Positions 1-10,569 of a stretch of DNA of 64,000 nt are shown here, one piece after another. The notes beneath the pieces were generated by a model, which saw only the letters and a list, made by a program, of their open reading frames with translations, had not been told where the DNA came from and searched no databases. The stretch lies in NCBI GenBank assembly GCA_021234155.1, contig JAJEKV010000422.1:147096-211095 (forward strand), in the 5' to 3' direction. The DNA is from Isoetes taiwanensis (Eukaryota > Streptophyta > Lycopodiopsida > Isoetales > Isoetaceae). The position numbers and the translations under genes were made by a program. Position 1 is the stretch's first letter; every line of letters starts with the position of its first letter.

Positions 1-344
1 GTGCTCCCAGATAGCCCGGTCACTGCCCCTCAGGCGAAAGCGAGCTCGAAAGAACTCCCACGAAGCTAGCTGACCACCCCAATACCAATCCTCTAAGGTG
101 AGCACAACAGCTCGCCTCCAACGGGCCTGCGTCCGAGCATGCACAGTGGCAGCCAAGGGCAAGTGCGCAGGGGGTAGAGGAACCCACAAGAAAGGAGAAG
201 AGTGGTGATAAACTGAGGCATAATCTAGCTGAAAGAGCACACGCACATGATCCCAAGCCCGCAACACTCCTGTGAGAAAAGGGGATGCATGTGGGAAAGG
301 CCGGAAAGGGGATGCAGGTCAATCTTTGAGCTTTTTGGGCCCCT
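1..344. other. no recognisable gene
   Basis: A minus-strand frame is open over most of this stretch, but its translation is serine-, cysteine- and leucine-rich with no motif I recognise. The plus-strand frames contain several stops. I see no RNA gene, terminal repeat or promoter. It may be the edge of a repeat that begins outside the window. Confidence 0.4.
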
Positions 345-1355
345 GTGGTGCCGATTTGTCATGAGGCTCACCGGCATCATGTGGAAAAACTAGTTGCATG
401 TTCTATTATTTGTTACTTCATTAGCTTCTTCTTGGATCTGAAGCACATGGGATCTTGGTTATCTGAGCATCTACCCAAATTAGGGCTTCCTGCATATCAA
501 TCTTTCAAGCTTTTGGCCAAAGTTCAACACTATTTTTTCCTGATGTTTGAATATCCCGAACTGGTGACTCAACTCATAGAATGAGGTGTTGATCCTCTCT
601 GGAAATATTTCTTGTCGTATCAACAATATGTTCCTGGCTCTTTCCCAGGTAAGCTAGATGCTTTACATGCCTCATTCTCGATTGCTATTGAAGAGATTCC
701 TTCAAAATTTCAGGATTGTGAGTTCATTTCTGTCGTTGCTAATGGGATTGGGCTTTACTTGCAATACGCCATAACCAATGGCATTACGAAGATTTGTGCA
801 ACATGGCCCACTTCATCGTGATCTGCCTCATGAATTGTTGTTCAGAGTGGACCCATGTTCTTTCCTTTCAAGCTACGATTGTTAAATGGTCCAGAGCTGG
901 CTCCCATGTTCCCGGAGGCCCCTCTCTTTGCTCAATATCGTAGGTCTTACAAACAGGTTCCTCCATGCAAGCTCCTACTCCTAGCTTTGCTCCTTCTTTA
1001 ATGGGTGTCTCTCATCCCCCCTGTGACTTTCTCTATGTCTATTCCAATCGCAGGTCCCATGCCTCAGTTGCTGGATCAACAGAGGCAAAGGCTAGATGAG
1101 ATTCAGAGATCACAAGGGCAAGTTGAAGAGGCTTATGGGCAGCATATGGACATTGATTGTCATGGTGCCCATTCTCCACCCAAACATCCACATGCTCTTC
1201 GTCAACCTCGAAGGTCAGCTAAGGGTTCCAACACCTTTACATCTCAGCTCTCCTCAGCACTGGCTCTACGTGATTCTGCCCCTCCTATTGCATATGGTCA
1301 CTTTGCTCCACTTCAATGGGCTGATTTAGTGGAAGATAATATTGCCTTGCCGTAG
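345..1355 (+). pseudogene. decayed coding frame of unknown function
   Basis: A single plus-strand reading frame gives protein-like sequence over about 1 kb, interrupted by in-frame stops at 582-584, 819-821, near 831 and just before 1005. Persistence of one frame across several point stops is what a decayed gene looks like. The product has no motif I recognise; the last third is rich in Gln, His and Pro (for example LDQQRQRLDEIQRSQGQVEE) and could be a disordered or gag-like tail. It lies just upstream of a hAT transposase remnant on the same strand, but nothing links the two. A transposon-associated protein is possible; I do not assign a function. Confidence 0.35.
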
Positions 1356-1983
1356 TCCTATGATACAACTTCAAACTCTCATGAGATCCAATAGTCGCAT
1401 TTGATTTTACCCCGATACAAGTCCAATATGGTTAGTCCCTTAAGCGGAGCCGTACCTCCTTTTCCTTATCTAATATGGAGTAAGTACACAGTGCCTCGGG
1501 CTCGTGTTCTAGTGCAACCTCTTATGCTTACACAGCTAGATTTTGTACTTATTCTTGTTGATTAATAAACATTTTGTTCGTCCTTCAAAAAAAACATGCC
1601 ATTGTCCATAGAAAACAAAATAAAGATTGTGTATTGGAAGTTGATATTTCAAAGCTATTGGAATTCATGTATACAAATAGATGTCATCCATTTCCAATAA
1701 TTCCAACATGGCCATTGGAGAATAAGACGAAAATATATATGAAAGTATTAGAATGAACAAAAACATTAGAATTCAAAAAATAATGACAATATGAAAACCA
1801 TGAGCAAATACAATATGTACCAAGCCTTAAATTTGAAGTGTTCGGTACCATTCTTGGGGGTCCTGGCCATGCAGAGAATGGCCAAATTTTTTTTGACATT
1901 CTTAAGAATGGCAAGGGAAAAAATATACCTACTAGGCATTGGACAATCTTATGGCATTGGACAATCTTATGCCTTTGTAGTGA

Positions 1984-2306
1984 GATTAATGGTGCAGCAT
2001 GGCCGTAAAAATATGAGGGCATTGTGGGATGCTTATAGACGGAATGATTTCAACTTTGATGTTTATGACGAGGTGATGAAACTATGGCAAGCACTTCTTG
2101 TTCTTCCAGCAAGCACAGTGGAATGTGAGCGTGGTTTTCGACGACAAAACGTGATAAAAGATGATTTACGAGAAAGTTTGAAGCTGGCCACTCTTGAGAC
2201 CTTAATGTTTTTATCACTATCTGCGCCTGATGTGGGAGATGCAAATTATGATCTGATTTTTGCTACTTGGATGCAAGACAAGCAACGCCGCATGGTGCCA
2301 TTGTGA
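1984..2306 (+). pseudogene. hAT transposase C-terminal dimerisation domain, remnant
   Basis: About 105 residues match the C-terminal dimerisation region of hAT-superfamily transposases: LWQALLVLPASTVECERGF followed by a basic segment and LKLATLETLMFLSLSAP. The Leu/Val-rich helix, the S-T-x-x-C-E-R-x-F signature and the downstream L-x-x-x-T-L-E-x-L helix are in the expected order. In functional hAT proteins this region forms the dimer interface beside the catalytic core. The zinc finger and RNase H-like core are not visible, because upstream in-frame sequence (from about 1791) does not resemble them. This is therefore a 3' fragment of an autonomous hAT or of a domesticated ZMYM/zinc finger 862-like gene. 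I found no matching terminal inverted repeats or 8-bp target duplication around it. Confidence 0.7.
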
Positions 2307-2599
2307 AACATATGAATGAGTTATTTTGGATCCTTTTATAGTTATCAAGACTTGCTGGTTGCTGCTATTATGTTGTGAAACATATTATAATACTACTGCT
2401 GCTAAGGTTATTTTGTATCATTTTCATAGTTATAAGAGTTAAAAAGTTTAAGTTTCGAATGTCTTTTAATGTTTTTCTTTCTTATTTTCATGGTTTAAGC
2501 TTTGAATGTCTCTCTTAAATCTGGACATGCAAAAGAATGGCAGACCAAAAATTCGCCCTTCAAATTGAATGGCAAGGTGCAAACTTGCCCTTCAAAAAA

Positions 2600-2720
2600 A
2601 AACTAGGGGTGCCATTCAAATTTAAGGCTTGATATGTACCCTCCAAGATTCGAACCTGGACCATACCATTGGGTGTGACATACCTGATGGTCCATGTTAA
2701 TGTTGCAATAAAGCACCTAG
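2600..2720 (-). repeat. candidate tRNA-derived SINE fragment
   Basis: On the minus strand the sequence GGTTCGAATCTTGGAGGG (near 2640-2657) resembles a pol III box B and T-arm. The body beyond it shares a stretch with 1812-1835 in the opposite orientation (CAAGCCTTAAATTTGAA), so this is repetitive sequence. Box A is not clear and no poly(A) tail is seen, so it is a tentative call. Confidence 0.3.
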
Positions 2721-4245
2721 CCTGTAGAAGAAAACACAACAGAAAGAGAAAATGGTTTTCAAAGTCCAATATTATTCAAGTAGCAATATTGTCCAAGGGG
2801 ATTAAACACATCGCACATAGCACAAAGCTTTATGTGGTGTTCGTGCCATCACCTCACCAACACCACGTATAATCACAATAAACAAAGATATAATGATGGT
2901 GTCGTCATCACCTCGCACCATCATGTAGCAATATGCAATGGTGACCACAATCTACACAAAAATAAAACACAATAATAGCAAAGGCAAGCCTAATGAAGGT
3001 GCATACATTTATTCAATTGCACCATAACATCTCATACCGCCTCTGATGTCGGGTCAAGAGTTCTCTTACCTTGCTAATAGCAGCCCTCGTGATGATGGCT
3101 TGACTGGTAGTGGATCTTCGAAGACCGTGTTCCATAATCGTAAACTAGAGATCGTCACATGCATTTAAATTTCCAAGTGTTTTTACAAGATGGAACACAA
3201 ATGCAAAAAGCTACTACAAAGCTCATCAATATTCAAGAACTCATTAGCCTCAATTGAACGGATATTTGACTCATGAATAATAGGAAAGGAGAGATCTTGT
3301 TTCACATTTAACGGGTGCAGATCTCAATTACTGAGATGAAACCACTCAATACACCACTAGAAGGGGAAGCAGAGGAGGGGACAAAGACCTAGCAATCTTC
3401 TCCTAGTTCTCATGCGCCTCTTGGTTAGACAATACAGGTGAAATAATAACCTCTCGCACGAAGCTAGGAAAATCATCTGCAAAAATTAGGCATCACAAAT
3501 ACAAAAACTACAAAGGGGAAAATCCATGGGCAATCATATACTAGGTAATGGCATTGACATCTTGGCAAAAAACAAATAAAAACCTAAAAACAAAGAACAA
3601 AGAAGGATCTCCAAGCTGCAACCACGACCTCCAAGAACAAAAAGTACTGCGAAAGATTGAATGGCAAGATTCTTACCTCAATATTTATACTGCAGATTAA
3701 GACCGGAGATAGCAGGGAACATGAACATCCTCTAAACAAGGTCAAACCGCCATCATAGCCTGCATTTCCTCATCATGTATACAACACAAATCTTTAACTA
3801 GATAATCTGGATGTAACAGAATCTGCCAAGATTTGAGCAATTTCGGCCAAGAATTCCATCAAATTGACATGCAAGACCAAGTGCCAATGTTTGACCAAAC
3901 CATCTAGAAGCAAATCCAGCAAAAAAGATTTCGGATAAGGTAGTTCTGGAAAGAGCAAACACAGGCGACCAAAAGGGAGTGTCTCCAAACGTTCCAAAAT
4001 AGACCACTCAAATTTCCAAAAATAAAATCCCCATAGAGGTAAAGTACTAAGTATTTGCCATGCTTGCTTCCCATAATCATTGCCTCGATGCCAAATCAAA
4101 TGTCACAAGAGGTAAATTTAGAATATCTAGCGTATAAAAATACCCCAAACCTTAATATCTCATAACATAAGATTGTGGAAAAAAGTTCCCATAATAGCAA
4201 CCCTCAATAACTATACGCTTCCAACCTAAGGATATTTAGCCCCCC
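2721..4245. other. 1.5 kb without a supported gene
   Basis: AT-rich sequence with short A-runs. Two overlapping minus-strand frames at 3794-4099 translate to Trp/Phe/Leu-rich peptides without a recognisable domain and look like noise or very old coding remnant. No RNA gene, tandem repeat or terminal repeat was seen. Confidence 0.4.
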
Positions 4246-4440
4246 GCCATAAAACATTCAAGATGCATCAATGCTTATGGAACGTAAACCGCCGTTTGAT
4301 GGAAATTCCTCGAATATTCCATATTTTTTCTTTTAGGTAACTTAGGGTTTACGGGCTTACGGGTGGCAGCTTATAAGCGCCGCCATTAACTTCCCCGCAG
4401 CGGCGGCCGGCCATTTTGTGCGAGGCGCCATTCCTTTGCG

Positions 4441-4625
4441 GCGGCGCCATAGCTTTCTTTGCTCGAGCTTTCTTTCTTTGCAAAGCTTTCTTTCTTTCTT
4501 GGCCTTGAGCTTTCTTTGTTGGGCGGCGCCGAGAGATTTCTGCGGCCTTGAGCTTTCTTTGCTTCCTTTGCGGGGCTTTCTTTGCGAGCTTCTTTGCAAC
4601 AAAGACCGCCCCGACTTCCTTTGTG
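4441..4625. repeat. low-complexity CTTTCTTTG tract
   Basis: Imperfect repetition of CTTTCTTTG / GAGCTTTCTTTG motifs inside the 4.3-5.2 kb insertion. It creates long artificial open frames on both strands (Lys/Arg-rich on minus, Leu/Ser/Phe-rich on plus), which I do not regard as genes. Confidence 0.75.
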
Positions 4626-4904
4626 CACAAACATGAAATGTATGATTTCTTTGTTAGGGGAAGATCTTGTTTCTTTGATTCTTCAAGCGGTGGCCCGACC
4701 TAACAAAGCGGGGAATGGCTGAGGGAATGCACAAACAGGGAATGTTCTGCACAAACAGGGAATGGGCTTGAAGATTCACATGTTCCGCATGGAGTTCATT
4801 CAACAGAAGATTCACGATCGAAGTTAATCCATCAGTGGGAGCTATGATTTTTCAGCAAGGGGGTAATCGTAAGTCCAGCGCTGTCAAGAAAACCTTGCAT
4901 GTGC

Positions 4905-5045
4905 GTGTGAATGTAAGCTTGAAAATCTTGCTTGAAGAATGTAAGTTACAGCCGCTTGAAGAATGTAAGAATGTAAGCTTGAATCTTTCTTGAATGTAAG
5001 AAATGTAAGCTTGAATCTTGCTTGAAGAATGTAGGAAATGGCTTA
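4905..5045. repeat. short tandem repeats around GAATGTAAGCTTGAA
   Basis: Variants of AATGTAAGCTTGAATCTTG and CTTGAAGAATGTAAG occur four or five times in about 140 bp, inside the 4.3-5.2 kb insertion. Confidence 0.7.
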
Positions 5046-5195
5046 CAAACTCCCCTCTGTTTTCGCTTGCAAAATCCCCCTCTGTTTTGCTTGCAAGAAT
5101 CATTGCCGGAAAACAAGACCGGAATTTCCATCAAACGGCGGTTTACGCTTGGTAGCCGGCCGGATTTCGGGGTTTCCGGCCGGTTACCTAGCACG

Positions 5196-5236
5196 TAACT
5201 AACTTTAATATAGATGTTTCGCCATGAGGTCCTAAA
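5196..5236 (-). pseudogene. 3' end relic of an aegerolysin-like gene
   Basis: This stretch resembles 5331-5366, the last codons of the better preserved aegerolysin-like copy. Its upstream continuation is at 4246-4284, separated by the 0.9 kb insertion. The locus therefore once held at least a partial second tandem copy. Confidence 0.45.
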
Positions 5237-5318
5237 TACACTTGGACTTCATAGCAATTATTAAAGCAATTATTAAACAAAAGAGTAGTATCATAAAGCA
5301 TTTAACTTGTAACAATGC

Positions 5319-5683
5319 TTATGGAACATATGTAACTTTAATATGGATGTCGCCAAGAGGTCCATTGGTAGTCCATCTAGACACATCAACGCTTACCTTG
5401 TCACTAAGAAGCTTCCTGTTAAAGCTGTTAGCTCTACTATAGGGGCAATCAAAATAGATTTCAACAAGTCTCTCATCCCTATACCAAAGCTCTATTTTGC
5501 CTTCTGTCACAGCGGTGGCAAATCACGACCACTTATGGCTTCAGTGCCATTGATTGTGGTCACATCGATTCCCTTGTTAGGGTATTCATACCACTTTCCA
5601 TAATGGACCATAGCATTAGTGACTCTGAGAGACCCAGGGCCAATATAACTCAAATGAAAAGCAACCCAATCACCATACCCCAT
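5319..5683 (-). pseudogene. aegerolysin-like protein gene, broken by a frameshift
   Basis: Two overlapping minus-strand frames together span about 120 codons, near the family's usual 130-140 residues. The layout resembles aegerolysins (beta-sandwich lipid-binding proteins known mainly from fungi and bacteria, some being partners in pore formation): an N-terminal W-V-x-F strand, a central Y-G-K-W-Y stretch, an F-D-C-P motif and a G-x-L-G-D-I-x-I-K-V-like end. I take the start as the Met at 5683 because it precedes the first family-like strand; an upstream Met extends the frame to 5746. The frames are offset near 5508, so no intact protein can be made as read. The next copy downstream (10.3-10.5 kb) is far more decayed. 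The identification rests on pattern memory and needs a profile search. Confidence 0.5.
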
Positions 5684-5792
5684 AGGTCTAGCAAAGCAAA
5701 TGTAGAAGACTAGGGATCGAGACCAATACCAAAATCTTACGATCACAAATATAATATCCCACTAACAAGGAAGCATGAGCTTTTAAGCCTAA

Positions 5793-5835
5793 GGGTACCT
5801 TCGCACTCGCCGTTAAGTTAGGATTCCGTTAAGAT
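5793..5835 (+). repeat. left terminal inverted repeat of the 4.0 kb element
   Basis: The first 14 bases match the right end exactly as a reverse complement; similarity continues with indels through the AAGTTAGGATT stretch. Confidence 0.75.
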
Positions 5836-6013
5836 TTTAACTGAATTTGCCTTCACACCACTAGTTAGGTTAGTTTTGCATTAATCTTTTTATTTAGCAT
5901 TCCGTTAAGTTTTTTAATCTAAAAGTATTAACTTAAATTGGATTCACACCAGTTTCCATTAAGTTAGTAAATTAAACCCAAAGTTAACCCAAAATTAAAA
6001 TTACACTGAAAAT

Positions 6014-6039
6014 TAAAGTGACCTTCGAAGGTCACTTTA
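6014..6039. repeat. perfect 26-bp palindrome
   Basis: Centred on TTCGAA between 6026 and 6027; the arms read AAAGTGACC and GGTCACTTT. It lies in the left subterminal part of the 4.0 kb element and could be a transposase site or simply a small foldback. Confidence 0.8.
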
Positions 6040-6059
6040 TTTTAACGGACGGAATTGTT

Positions 6060-7015
6060 GGCTTTCGTCGAAATGGCGAACAGACGAAACAGAGGTCTGC
6101 GCTCGGAACAGAGGGCGACCTCAAAATGCTGGAGTTCCCAGAGATCGAGGGTGTGTCGAGGCGGTCGCAGGTCTGGTTCTTTAGAGCATGTTAGCTTTGT
6201 CAAAACATATTGCTATAGAAGACTGTGAGAAGCAGCATATCAAGCTTGGGGATCTCACATATATGCCTCCATGTTTTCTCTGCATCTGGTACTGCTTTTC
6301 TGGTTATGACATTCTTGAATATCTCAATAAAAATTTTGTTTGCAAAGAACAGAGAGGTGATTGTGCGCTTCCTGAAGGGGAACTTGATTGGATGCCAGCT
6401 TTCACAGAGATCGCATATCTATTGGGAGAATTGAGTAGTTTGCATATTATTGCTGGTAACTGAGACGTTTTGCACAGGGTCAGAGCAGGGATCTGGCTTC
6501 TAAATCTCAAAGTCTCACCTTTAGAGCATCCCCCTTTTCCTTCTTTCCATGCCTGAAGTGCCAGAGCTGAAGCCCAATATAGATTTATAAGGGCTCTTGG
6601 CATAGCAAAATTTTGAAACTATGGGGCAATGCAGACACTCCAGCAACCAGAAGTCCTTGAGGATTTGGAAATTCCAGGACACATCTTAAGTCTCAATATC
6701 AAATCCCCATCCTGCCTGCTTTTGGAGCTTTAAATTTCTCAGGATCTTCAAAAGGAGATCATTTTTCTCAGATTTCACAGGAAGGACAGTGTCATTGCAA
6801 ATAAAATAGCAACTCAAGAATATTGTGTGGATAATAATGGTAGTATAAAAGCCAATCCTATCATGGGGACTGTGTCAAAGCACAGAGATGCAACAGAGAG
6901 TTCAAGGGCAGATGATGATCATAGAGATGCAACAGTTCAAGAGATATGCCTGGAGTGGATCGATCCTTAAAACTCACTTTTTGGTTGTTATTTGGTGATT
7001 TCTAGTTTGGGTTTG
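6060..7015 (+). other. possible further captured sequence, unidentified
   Basis: Between the left end of the element and the DCP5 fragment are short open stretches, at 6188-6463 and about 6797-6970 (peptides such as TVSKHRDATESS in the latter). They look coding-like but match nothing I know. A third captured fragment is possible. Confidence 0.25.
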
Positions 7016-7020
7016 ACATA

Positions 7021-7961
7021 ATGGCTGCAGAAAACGGTGACCCAGATTCCTATATTGGAAGTCTTATTAGTCTCACTTCGAAGAGTGATATTCGATACGA
7101 GCGAATTCTATATACAGTGGATGCACATAATTCTACCATAGCTTTGAAAGATGGTAATGAGATACATCAATACATGTTCAATGATGGTTGATGTGATTTG
7201 GATATTTATTAGCTGTAAATACTTATTTTACCTTGTATAATTCACGAGAAAAATATGTTTTCACTGACAATTTATGCGAGGTTCTAAGGATTTTGTGCTT
7301 TAATCCAATACATATCCTGTCCAGCTTGATCCTTGTAGATATCCAGTCTGTATTAATGCCCACGTCTTATGTATCTTCTATGCCAGGTCATTCTTCAGAT
7401 GGAGGCACGTTACAACCACAAGCTTTTCCTTCTTTTTATTCACCTGTTCCGGGTTATGCTACTTGGCCTCATCTTTATCCATCTCCAAGCAACATACAAC
7501 CATTTGGGGTGCCAATGTACTGGCAGGGATTTTACAGACCTCCAAGCAATGTGCATCCACAGTATCCACAGCCGTTATCAATGTTACCTGGATCTTTACA
7601 AGTCCAGCATTCCCAGGCAATGGCTGAAGGCATTTCATATGTGAAAGAAAATATGCAGTCAGTATCTATACAAAACATTTCTGCAACTTTGCAGCCAGCA
7701 TCATCTTCTGCAGCCGTCGCAACTGCATCAGCAAAGTTCTCAGATTTGAAGTCTGCTTCAAGAGAAACCCCCTCAATTGATGCCTCAATTTCAGAAAATT
7801 TGGCAGCCAAGGGCATGTACAAAGCAGTTCTAGAACAAACTTCACAGCCTGAATTACATTCAAAAAGTGACTTCAGACCTGGTGTAGAACGTAATTCACA
7901 AAGTGGATCACAGTTGCAGACTGTGGAAGCAACTTCAAAAAACAGATTCTGCTCAATCTAA
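7021..7961 (+). pseudogene. DCP5: DECAPPING 5-like (LSM14 domain) gene fragment
   Basis: The ATG at 7021 opens an LSM14-type Sm-like domain, with [20 protein letters not shown] then a shortened strand and stop at 7189-7191. The usual loop containing the V-R-S-F-G-T-E-G-R stretch is missing. Downstream, the frame to 7961 carries the Pro/Ser/Gln-rich linker of DCP5 proteins, including VPMYWQGFYRPPSN, which aligns with the conserved W-Q-G-Y-Y region. The C-terminal DFDF/FFD/TFG and RGG region is absent, so only the 5' half was captured. Real DCP5 promotes mRNA decapping and P-body assembly in the cytoplasm; this copy is unlikely to. It lies inside the Harbinger-like element and is followed within about 60 bp by a P450 fragment in the same direction. 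Confidence 0.75.
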
Positions 7962-8014
7962 CAGAAACAATGCATTGAATGTTTACTATGCTTTCATGTC
8001 CACTGAAGCATTTG

Positions 8015-9008
8015 CTTCTTGAGATTTGATAATATTTGCAAGCTAAACTTTGGAGTAGACCCTGGGTGTTTGGATCCGTCTTTTCCAAGCGTCAAATTTG
8101 CAGAGGCATTTGATGCTGCTACTGCCTTTTAAGTGGCAAAAGGTTTGTTTCTCCACATCCTCTGTTATGGAAACCAAAAAGAATGTTTAGCATAGGCTCT
8201 GAAGGAGAGTTGAAGAAGGCCATCAAAGTGGTAGATGAATTTGCATCTTCTGTCATCACAAAGAGAAGGGAAAAATTGGCAGGCAGTAAAGGGGGCAATA
8301 AATTTACAGGAGAAAACCATGACTTATTGTCCAGATTTATGGCTTTGGAGGATACCTCTGACAAGTTCTTGAGAGATATAATCATCAGCTTTATTCTTGC
8401 TGGAAGAGATACAAGCTCTGTCAGCTTGGCTTGGTTCTTTTGGCACCTATCTTTTAATCCCTCAGTGGAAGAGAGGATTTACAAAGAGATAAGCGAGATT
8501 GTAAGCCACAGGGATTCCAAATCTTGGCCATTCTCAAAAGGGCAATTTAGCTTTGAAGAATTGAAGGAAATACATTATATGAATCAATGAGATTATATCC
8601 TGTTGTTCCAAATGACACCAAGGTTGCCTTGCAAGATGATATTTGGGAAGATGGAACCGTAATTAGGAAGGCTATGAGAGTGATTTATAGTCCATATTCA
8701 ATGGGAAGATCTAAGAAAATATGGGGAGAGGATTGCTTGGAATATAAGCCAGAGAGATGGATCAGAGATGGACAATTTGTGCCAGCAGATTTTTTCAAAT
8801 ATCTAGTGTTCCAAGCAGGTCCAAGAATTTGTTTAGGGAAGGAGATGGCCGCTATACAGATGAAGTATGTTGCAACAGCATGTATATTAAGTTATCAGTG
8901 GTAGAGGGCGTTAAACCACAATGTCTTGTGCGGGTTACCATGAGTATGAAAGATGGATTGCCAGTGAATATCCAAAGGAGGCATAAAATATCCAAAGGAG
9001 GCTGCTAG
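8015..9008 (+). pseudogene. cytochrome P450 (clan 86, CYP94/CYP86-like) 3' half, broken
   Basis: The fragment reads in order: the [10 protein letters not shown] stretch, a W-K-P-K-R-M-F segment, I-helix FILAGRDTSS, K-helix ESMRLYP, the YKPERW segment, haem loop FQAGPRICLGKEMA and a C-terminal V-E-G-V-K-P strand. These patterns are those of plant fatty-acid omega-hydroxylases of clan 86. The N-terminal half and membrane anchor are missing. Frames change near 8130, near 8580 (a short deletion just before ESMR) and near 8895, so no working enzyme can be made. The Cys ligand in the haem loop is still intact. It sits inside the Harbinger-like element beside the DCP5 fragment, and the two probably come from different donor loci. 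Confidence 0.85.
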
Positions 9009-9409
9009 TCTCTATGCCTATATATCTGTTGATTGTTCTGCCGTATTTCTTATGCCTGTTTATATAGTACTACAGATGAAGAGGATTCAATATAAGTGTA
9101 GAGGTTATAATATTGTGATTGGCATTAATAATTTGCTGTAACAAGCGTGATGCATCTAAAACAGCCTATTGCATTTTCGAAAATGCCTTTTTTTAATACA
9201 TCTATGTCATAATGAAGCCTACATATGTGGTGGAAATTTGCAAAATCTGCCTAGTTCAAGTTGTTCACCTAGATATAAATATTGCCAATTGAAGGGTACC
9301 TAATTGGTTCGGGATATTTGTTGGCCTAAACTGTCGGATTTCTTGTTGTCGTAGACCTACTACAATATTTATCTTCTATTTTATCAAAAAACTCACGAGA
9401 AAATTTAAC

Positions 9410-9790
9410 GGAGGCATGTGCGAAACGATTGTTGTTAGCATTAAGTTAAAAAAAAGATTGTTGTTAGCATTAAGTTAAAAAAAAGAAGTATAGATGAATA
9501 TGCGAAGCCATTGCCGTAGGATTAAGTTAGGCTAACTTAATAGGTATATATACGAAGCAATTCCGTTAGCATTAAGTTAGCACTAACTTAACCAAGACAT
9601 GTGCGAACACATTTTTATTTTGTCGTTAAGTTAAAAAAAAAATAACCTAACTTGTTCTTGTGCGAAAGGATTTAACTAGTTTCCGTTATCTTAAAGTCTT
9701 AACGGAAAGTTAACTTAGTCTTGGTGCGAACGCAAAGGTCCCTGTTATGTTTAACTGAGCAGTTAAAAAAAATTAACTTAATCCTAACTT
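9410..9790. repeat. subterminal repeats of the 4.0 kb element
   Basis: Motifs GTGCGAA/TGCGAAG and TTAAGTTA or TAACTTAA recur roughly every 40-70 bp, including a direct doubling of GATTGTTGTTAGCATTAAG near 9428-9485. Arrays like this are typical binding sites for the element's transposase. Confidence 0.65.
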
Positions 9791-9812
9791 AATGGTGGGT
9801 GCGAAGGTACCC
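9770..9812 (-). repeat. right terminal inverted repeat of the 4.0 kb element
   Basis: Ends GTGCGAAGGTACCC, the exact inverse of the left end, and is followed by TAA, the target duplication. Confidence 0.75.
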
Positions 9813-10200
9813 TAACCATAATATTAAAATAATAGTATAAATATTGCAGTATACGGCGACATATGTTATAATATATGTTGTTGACTTATGATGTACTTTT
9901 GTGCTGATAATATGCGAATATGCTATTCACAAACTTTATGCCACAAAAGAGGAAGCATAAGCTTTTAAGCTTTATCATAATATTAAAATATGAATGTGCT
10001 TTTGTGCTGATAATATGCGAATATGCTATTAAATATGTCAACACTTATATTCATTATATGATAATAATTTGCCATCATTTATTTTTTGTTAAATAACAAA
10101 TTTTCTAAGCTTCAAATGTTGCCCATCTTGACACATTTCTTAGGATGAATTCCTATGTAGAGTCGTGCTGCAACATTATGATCGTGCATTAGTATGTCAT

Positions 10201-10275
10201 AGATAGATAGATAGGTAGGTAGGTAGGTAGATACAATTTTAATGCCTATGGATGGATGGATGGATGGATGGATGG
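10201..10275. repeat. GATA/GGTA and GGAT microsatellites
   Basis: AGAT and AGGT units at about 10201-10230, followed by about six GGAT units at 10250-10275. Confidence 0.9.
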
Positions 10276-10297
10276 ATAGAATTTTAACGTCCACAAC

Positions 10298-10500
10298 ATT
10301 AGTGACTTTGAAAGACCTAGACCCAATGAAAAGCAACACAATCTCCATATCCCATAGGTCTAAAAAAGCAACCACTTTCAATTTTGATTGTGGTCATACC
10401 ACTTTCAATAATAAACCACAGCATTAGTGATTTTGGGATATCAAGACCCAATGAAAAGCAACACAATCACCATATCCCATAGGTCTGAAAAAGCGACCAA
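10298..10500 (-). pseudogene. two tandem relics of the aegerolysin-like 5' region
   Basis: Two adjacent stretches, about 10298-10395 and 10385-10500, resemble the first third of the copy at 5319-5683 together with its upstream flank. They share the ACATTAGTGA-type and CATATCCCATAGGTCT stretches and the downstream flank containing AGCATAAGCTTTTAAGC. Both carry indels and are beyond coding. They show that the aegerolysin-like locus was tandemly duplicated before the 4.0 kb element landed between copies. Confidence 0.5.
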
Positions 10501-10569
10501 TATCAAAATCTTAGGATCACAAATATAATCAGCTACAAACAAGAAAGCATAAGCTTTTAAGCTTAATCA

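Larger units (their letters stand above)
4288..5192. mobile_element. about 0.9 kb insertion with inverted sub-terminal repeats
   Basis: Sequence at 4283-4309 (CGTAAACCGCCGTTTGATGG and following) recurs inverted at 5127-5155, and the insert is flanked by ACGTAA at 4282-4287 and 5193-5198. The flanking halves, 4246-4284 and 5196-5236, together resemble the uninterrupted stretch 5300-5366, which shows an insertion rather than random similarity. Inside are a CTTTCTTTG-rich low-complexity tract and short tandem repeats but no transposase. The inverted repeat on the right is not exactly terminal, so superfamily and ends are uncertain. Confidence 0.5.
5793..9812. mobile_element. PIF/Harbinger-like element carrying captured gene fragments
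   Basis: The 4020-bp unit begins GGGTACCTTCGCAC and ends with its reverse complement GTGCGAAGGTACCC. It is flanked on both sides by TAA (5790-5792 and 9813-9815), which is the T-W-A target preference and GG-starting ends of PIF/Harbinger elements. The match continues inward: CGTTAAGTTAGGATTCCG on the left against AATGGTGGG with TTAACTTAATCCTAACTTA on the right. The right 400 bp repeats GTGCGAA and TTAAGTTAA-type motifs many times, as expected for transposase-binding subterminal repeats. No DDE transposase or Myb-like partner is encoded, so the copy is non-autonomous. The interior carries plus-strand fragments of a DECAPPING 5-like gene and of a P450. Confidence 0.75.

Noticed and set aside
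20..322. 100-codon minus-strand open frame at the left edge
   Set aside because: No recognisable motif and biased composition; not supported as a gene.
1812..2645. Terminal inverted repeats around the hAT transposase fragment
   Set aside because: The shared stretch CAAGCCTTAAATTTGAA is inverted, but flanks do not show an 8-bp duplication and similarity stops after about 25 bp.
4349..4636. Overlapping Lys- and Arg-rich open frames on the minus strand
   Set aside because: Product of the CTTTCTTTG low-complexity tract; open in all three frames and on the other strand.
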